NCBI GenBank assembly: GCA_003339415.1
Contig: PDHQ01000421.1
Location: 1 to 25,189 of the forward strand
DNA: 25,189 nucleotides
Source: Ophiocordyceps camponoti-saundersi (nom. inval.)
Taxonomy: Eukaryota > Ascomycota > Sordariomycetes > Hypocreales > Ophiocordycipitaceae
Direction: 5' to 3'
Positions within the stretch are counted from its first letter, which is position 1; every line of letters begins with the position of its first letter. Of this stretch, positions 21,061 through 25,189 are shown in pieces. A program made the position numbers and the translations under genes. The notes beneath the pieces are model-generated. The model saw nothing but the letters and a program-made list of their open reading frames with translations. It was not told the origin of the DNA and did no database searches.

Positions 21061-21590
21061 AGTAAAGATAATTAAACGGATTCTAGAAGGAAAAATAAAC
21101 CGAGAAGGTATAATTATAATAACGGTAAGAAGCCTAATTATAAGATTTTTAGAAATACTAATAAAAGTAAGTCGAGCGTAAAAAATAAGTAATCTAAATT
21201 TGCAAAAAACGATTACTATAAGAATAGACGATTAAATATAAATAGTTATAATAAAAGTTAACCTTATTATAATTATATAAATAGAAAAGAAAATACTAGG
21301 TTTAATAACGCCCTAGGAAATCTTTATAAAGGATTTAGCTCGAGAAATTTTAAAGAGGCGAGAAGCCCGAATAACGAGAATAGTTTAATTAAAGGAATTA
21401 AAGAAAGGAAAAACTTTTTTAATAATAATTAGAAATTTACTATAAGAAATAAATATAATTATTATAAGCAAGAACCTTATAATAAAATAGAAAGTAATAA
21501 AATTTATAGTAAAACGCCTTATACTATTACTACGTTAGCTACTATTTCTAGCGTAGATTATAAGGAAGAAATAGCTTCTTATTCTAAAGA
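21061..21590 (+). pseudogene. Protease-RT linker, Asn/Lys/Tyr-rich
   Basis: It continues in the protease frame. The composition is strongly basic and Asn/Tyr-rich (SRRKNKPRRYNYNN, KNDYYKNRR, NKYNYYK), with no family I recognise. It ends with YTITTLATISSVDYKEE just before the RT domain. Such length between protease and RT exceeds a minimal linker. It may be a nucleic-acid-binding spacer, or composition inflated by RIP converting His to Tyr and Asp to Asn. Confidence 0.55.
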
Positions 21591-22526
21591 AAAATTAGAA
21601 CGCTATAAATTAATACCTAAAGAAATTCTAGAAGAATTCTTAGATATATTTAAAGAACCCCCGGATAATACTTTACTTAAAAAAAGCCTATAAGATTATA
21701 AAATTAAATTAAAACCTAATTCGGAACCTCGATTTACACGAATTTATAATAGTAACGAAAAATAACTATAAGTATTAAAGGAATATCTAGAAGAATAAAT
21801 TAAAAAGGGATATATAAGACCTTCTAAAAGTCCTTATAAAGCTCCCGTTACCTTTGCTAATAAATCGGGTAAAGAAAAAGATAAATTAAGACCCGTAATC
21901 GACTATCGAAAATTAAATAACGATACTATTAAAGATAGAACGCCGATACCTTTAATTATAGAACTAAAAGATAGATTAAGCTAGAAATAGTATTTTACTA
22001 AGTTAGATTTAAAATTAGCTTATTACTAAATACGAATAGCGGAAGGAGACGAATATAAAATAGCCTTCGGAACTAAATACGGAAGCTACGAATATTTAGT
22101 ATTACCCTTAGGACTATATAATAGCCCTGCTACCTTTTAAAAATATATAAATTATATTCTAAGAGATTATTTAGATATATTTACTACGGCTTATTTAGAC
22201 GATATTATTATATTTTTAGATACCTTAGAAGAATATAAAATTCACTTAAAAAAGGTATTAGAAGCCTTACGAAAAGCCGAATTATATATTAATCCTAAAA
22301 AATACGAATTCTTTTCTAAAGAAGTTAAATTTCTAGGCACTATTATAACCCCTTATAATATTAAAATAGACCCTAGCAAATTAGAACCTTTAAAGGACTA
22401 GCCTATACCTAAATCGATTAAAAGTATATAGTAATTTATAGATTACTATAATTATTATAAAAGGTTTATTAAAGATTTTTCTAATATAATTATTCTTATA
22501 TTAATAGTAATAAAATTAGCTAAAAA
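21591..22526 (+). pseudogene. Ty3/gypsy reverse transcriptase domain
   Basis: The frame is the same as the protease. Motifs in order: ERYKLIPKEILEEFLDIF, KKGYIRPSKSPYKAPVTFANK, LRPVIDYRKLN, IPLI-ELKDRL, FTKLDLKLAYY-IRI (first catalytic Asp present), [33 protein letters not shown] at 22,192-22,215 with both catalytic aspartates, HLKKVLEALRKAELYINPKKYEFF and VKFLGTII. Stops replace Gln or Trp, for example at Q/W positions in RLSW-YF and PATFQ. The frame breaks at the A-run 22,522-22,526. It would copy element RNA to DNA; now inactive. Confidence 0.93.
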
Positions 22527-23040
22527 GGACCTTTTAAATAGACCGAAGAAGCTAATATAGCTTTTAATTCCCTTAAAGAAAAGCTAATCTTAGCACCTAT
22601 ATTAATAGCCTATAATTCGAAACAGCCTTTAATTTTAGAAACCGACGCTTCTAATTACGCTATAGGAGCCTAATTAAGCTAGGAAAATAATACTATATTA
22701 TACCCTATAGCCTTTTATTCTAAAAAGCTAGTAGATTCGGAAATTAACTATCCTATCTACGATAAAGAATTTTTAGCTATTATTAAAGCTATTAAAGAAT
22801 TTAAGCATTATATATTAGGAAACGAATTTAAACTAAGGATTTATACCGATTATAAAAATATAAGCTATTTTAGTACGAGTTAAACTTTAAATAGCCGATA
22901 AATTAGGTAGGCTAAATTCCTTATAGATTATAATTACGAAATTATATATAAAAAAGGAAGTGAAAATAAAAGAGCCGATATTATTAGTAGAAGACCTGAT
23001 TTAGATACTAGTATAATACCTATAACGACTAATTTCCTTA
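22527..23040 (+). pseudogene. Ty3/gypsy RNase H domain
   Basis: The frame is shifted by one base from the RT. It starts at GPF-TEEANIAFNSLKEKL, the usual RT-RNase H junction. LILETDASNYAIGA follows with the catalytic Asp at 22,644-22,646. YPIAFYSKKL, EINYPIYDKEFLAII, FKHYILGNEFKLRIYTDYKNISYF, and the C-terminal YEIIYKKGSENKRADIISRRPD come next. RNase H removes RNA from the RNA/DNA hybrid. Few stops occur here, so apart from RIP stops and the upstream frameshift the sequence is well preserved. Confidence 0.92.
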
Positions 23041-23099
23041 AAATAAATAACGAAGGAAATTTAGAATAAAATACCTTAAACGCTATATTTAAGGTAGAA

Positions 23100-24270
23100 G
23101 CCGATAATTCTATATTAAAATAAATAAAAGAAGCCTATAAAGATACTAATTTTAAGGATTATAAAGATATTAAGTAGATAGATAACTTAGCTTATTTAAA
23201 AGAGAAGCTATTTATACCCCTAAATATAGTAGAAACTATAGTTAAAGAATTCCACGAACTACCTATTTACGGCTATTAAGGAATATAAAAAACTTATAAT
23301 AGAATTAAAGCCTATTATAATACGAAAAACCTTAAAAAAGCTATTATTAAAGTTATTAAAAACTATAATATTTATAATAAATCTAAAGCCTCGAGATATA
23401 AGCCTTACGGATTTTTATAACCTATAATAGTTACCGAATAACCTTAGGAAAATATAGCTATAGATTTTATAGTTAAATTACCCTTATCGGTAAACCCTAT
23501 AACTAATATAGAATATAATTTTATTTTAGTTATAACTAATAGATTAACTAAATATAGCTATTTTATACCTATAATAAAGGCTTTATCTGCTAAAAAATTA
23601 AGCTATTTATTCTTAAGAACGATAGTAGCAGATAGAGGCCTACCTAAAGTTATTATAAGCGATAGAGACCCTAAATTTAATTCTAAATTCTAGACTAGCC
23701 TTATATTTAGGCTAGGAACTAAGCATAAATTAAGTACTACTTTCCACCCGGAAACTAACGGGGCTACGGAACGCCTAAATCAGACTTTAAAACAATATCT
23801 TAGAGCCTATATTAATTATAAATAAGATAATTAGGTAATAAACCTACCTATAGCCTAATTAGCTTATAATACCGCCGAATCGGAATCTATTAAAATAACG
23901 CCTACTATAGCGAATTATAGATTTAATCTAGAAGCCTATAAATTAGGACTATTAGATAAAATTAATAACGAAAAAGCTATTCTAAACACCGAACAGCTTA
24001 GATTTCTATATTCTTATATAAAATTAGAATTAGATTTTATAGCTAAAAGAATTAGTTATTATTATAATAAGAAACGCGAAAAAGAACCCTTATTTAATAA
24101 AAACGATAAGGTTTATTTATTAAAGAAAAATATAGAAACTAAACGGCCTAATTAGTCCTTAGAATTTAAAAAATTAGGACTTTTCCTTATAGAAGAAAAG
24201 CTAAATAATCTTAATTATAAGCTTAAACTTCCTAAAGGAATATTTATTTATCTAGTATTTTATATTTCCT
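23100..24270 (+). pseudogene. Ty3/gypsy integrase domain
   Basis: The zinc module begins at FHELPIYGY-G, with His at 23,253. The second His is Tyr (23,274-23,276) and the CxxC is YNIYNKSKASR, so zinc binding is lost. The catalytic triad survives: Asp in AIDFIVKLP (23,463), Asp in VIISDRDPKFNS (23,661) and Glu in [12 protein letters not shown] (23,769). The last two have exactly 35 residues between them. ITPTIANYRFN and a GPF-like module (KLGLFLIEEKLN, Pro changed to Leu) follow at about 24,165-24,200. It would insert cDNA into the genome. Confidence 0.92.
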
Positions 24271-24497
24271 TACTAGAAAAAGCACCTAAAGATACTAAAT
24301 TAGAAGAAAATATCGAAACTATAGTATTAGAAGAAGAATACGAACCTAAAGCTATTATAGATAAAAAAATAGAAGAAGGTATAGTATATTATCTAATAAA
24401 ATAGAAGGGATACCCTTCTAAAGAAAATACCTAGGAACCTGCTAAGCACCTAACTAAGGCACCTAAACTTAGGGTTAGAAAAAAATCACGGAGTTAA
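24271..24497 (+). pseudogene. Chromodomain at the integrase C-terminus
   Basis: YEPKAIIDKKIEEGIVYYLIK-KGYPSKENT-EP (about 24,339-24,440) is a chromodomain with both core Trp codons converted from TGG to TAG. This places the element among chromoviruses, whose chromodomain tethers integration to heterochromatin. The frame ends at TAA 24,495-24,497, inside the first AATCAC-bearing stretch. The last residues may therefore come from abutting foreign sequence rather than the original terminus. Confidence 0.88.
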
Positions 24498-24645
24498 AAA
24501 ATCACTTATAAGTAATGTGATTTTTCGTGATTTAAATCACGGCTTTTTGCTTAGTAAGTGATTTTTTATAATTTAAATCACTAGCGTGAAAAAATCACTT
24601 ATAAGTGATTTTTTTAGAGATAATTTAAATCACGAGTTCGTGATT
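24484..24645. repeat. Cluster of alternating AATCAC/GTGATT motifs
   Basis: AATCAC starts at 24,484, 24,500, 24,535, 24,576, 24,593 and 24,628. GTGATT starts at 24,517, 24,527, 24,558, 24,605 and 24,640. That is eleven copies in 162 bp. Palindromes include GTGATTTAAATCAC (24,527-24,540), AAAATCACTTATAAGTGATTTT (24,591-24,612) and AATCACGAGTTCGTGATT (24,628-24,645). Every copy contains CpA or TpG yet none is RIP-converted. The architecture matches the GACTAA cluster at the other window edge. It is probably the end of a different repeat or DNA transposon abutting the gypsy element, but there is no direct evidence for which. Confidence 0.75.
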
Positions 24646-24649
24646 TTTA

Positions 24650-25010
24650 TAATTTTTTTTAAAAAATATAATTATTTAATATTTTAAATAAAAAAGGGAA
24701 AAAGGTAAGTTATATAAAGAGGTTTTTATATAAAAATCTATTTATTAATAATAAAATAAAATTAAAAAAAAGATAAAATTATATTATATTAATATAATAA
24801 TATAATTATATAATATATATTAATATAATTATATAATATATATTAATATAATTATATAATTATATAATATATATTAATATTATTATATATTATATATTAT
24901 AATATCTTATTTTATATTATATTAATATAGGAATATAATAAAATAATAATATAATTATATAATAGTAATATAAAAGTAATATAAGAATTAATAAAAAATA
25001 TAAAATAAAA
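24650..25010. other. Extremely AT-rich stretch without genes
   Basis: The sequence is almost purely A/T with many TATA/AATATT palindromes. There is no gene, promoter or terminal repeat that I can support. It contains the 23-bp repeat described separately. Confidence 0.6.
24802..24878. repeat. AT-only 23-bp tandem repeat, three units
   Basis: Two identical 23-bp units occupy 24,802-24,824 and 24,825-24,847. A third, expanded to 31 bp by an extra ATTATATA, occupies 24,848-24,878. Each begins ATAATTATATAA and ends TATTAAT, and is itself partly palindromic. Confidence 0.7.
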
Positions 25011-25189
25011 AGTAAGATAAAGAGTAAAATAAAGAGTAAAATAAAGAGTAAAATAAAGAGTAATAAAAAGAGTAATAAGGAGAGTAATAAAAAGAGTAAT
25101 AAAAAGAGTAATAAAAAGAGTAATAAAAAGAGTAATAAAAAGAGTAATAAAAAGAGTAATAAAAAGAGTAATAAAAAGAGTAATAAAAA
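25011..25189 (+). repeat. 12-bp minisatellite running off the window
   Basis: About 15 units of a 12-mer are present. The first is AGTAAGATAAAG, the next three are AGTAAAATAAAG, then AGTAATAAAAAG with one AGTAATAAGGAG variant (25,071-25,082). The rightmost nine units (25,083 onward) are identical, and the last is cut by the window end. Homogenisation increases to the right, so the array probably continues beyond 25,189. Confidence 0.9.

Larger units (their letters stand above)
18566..24497 (+). mobile_element. Ty3/gypsy chromovirus body (RIP-inactivated)
   Basis: It has complete gag-PR-RT-RH-IN-chromodomain order on the plus strand over about 5.9 kb. Three frames are used: gag, then -1 for PR-RT, then a one-base shift for RH-IN. 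It is less decayed than the copia and left-hand elements. A 5' LTR-like region precedes it, but no 3' LTR or polypurine tract follows the chromodomain; the sequence passes directly into an AATCAC/GTGATT cluster. Confidence 0.9.

Noticed and set aside
86..24645. CRISPR array interpretation of the short-motif clusters
   Set aside because: Motifs are 6 bp, alternate in orientation and lack uniform spacers; the genome is eukaryotic.

Overview
The window looks like repeat-induced point mutation (RIP) heterochromatin from a filamentous ascomycete (Pezizomycotina). Three observations support this. CpA and TpG are almost absent over long stretches, while CpG stays common. Nearly every stop inside recognisable reading frames falls where Gln (CAA/CAG) or Trp (TGG) is expected. 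All recognisable genes are LTR-retrotransposon genes with fungal-type domain sets. I see no intact gene and no bacterial features. The longest meaningful uninterrupted frame is about 75 codons, inside a dead retropepsin.

Layout. Positions 86-260 hold a compact cluster of 12 alternating GACTAA/TTAGTC motifs. About 300-3,600 (minus strand) is a wrecked gag/retropepsin-like gene with no recognisable reverse transcriptase. About 3,600-5,700 is degenerate and unassigned. A strong-looking plus-strand core promoter (paired TACCGCC, TATAAAA, long pyrimidine tract) lies at 5,733-5,902 and points into unrecognised degenerate sequence up to about 8,340. A small LTR element (8,343-10,121; 210-213 bp LTRs, polypurine tract, candidate TTACC target duplication) is nested there. 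About 10,561-17,350 (minus strand) is a Ty1/copia element; integrase, reverse transcriptase and RNase H can be read despite RIP. About 17,740-24,497 (plus strand) is a Ty3/gypsy chromovirus with leader, gag, protease, RT, RNase H, integrase and chromodomain. It is the best preserved element but is riddled with stops, carries a homopolymer frameshift, and has no 3' LTR in view. At 24,484-24,645 a second alternating cluster (11 copies of AATCAC/GTGATT) abuts the gypsy end, followed by AT-rich repeats and a 12-bp minisatellite that runs off the window.

The parts do not form a working pathway: this is a nest of dead transposons. The most unusual signals are the two edge clusters of short alternating motifs, which keep RIP-sensitive dinucleotides that their surroundings have lost. 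Others are the retropepsin gene without RT, the asymmetric decay of the nested LTR pair, and the promoter at 5.8 kb whose transcript I cannot identify. All translations were done by eye, so frames and borders of the more decayed regions are approximate.
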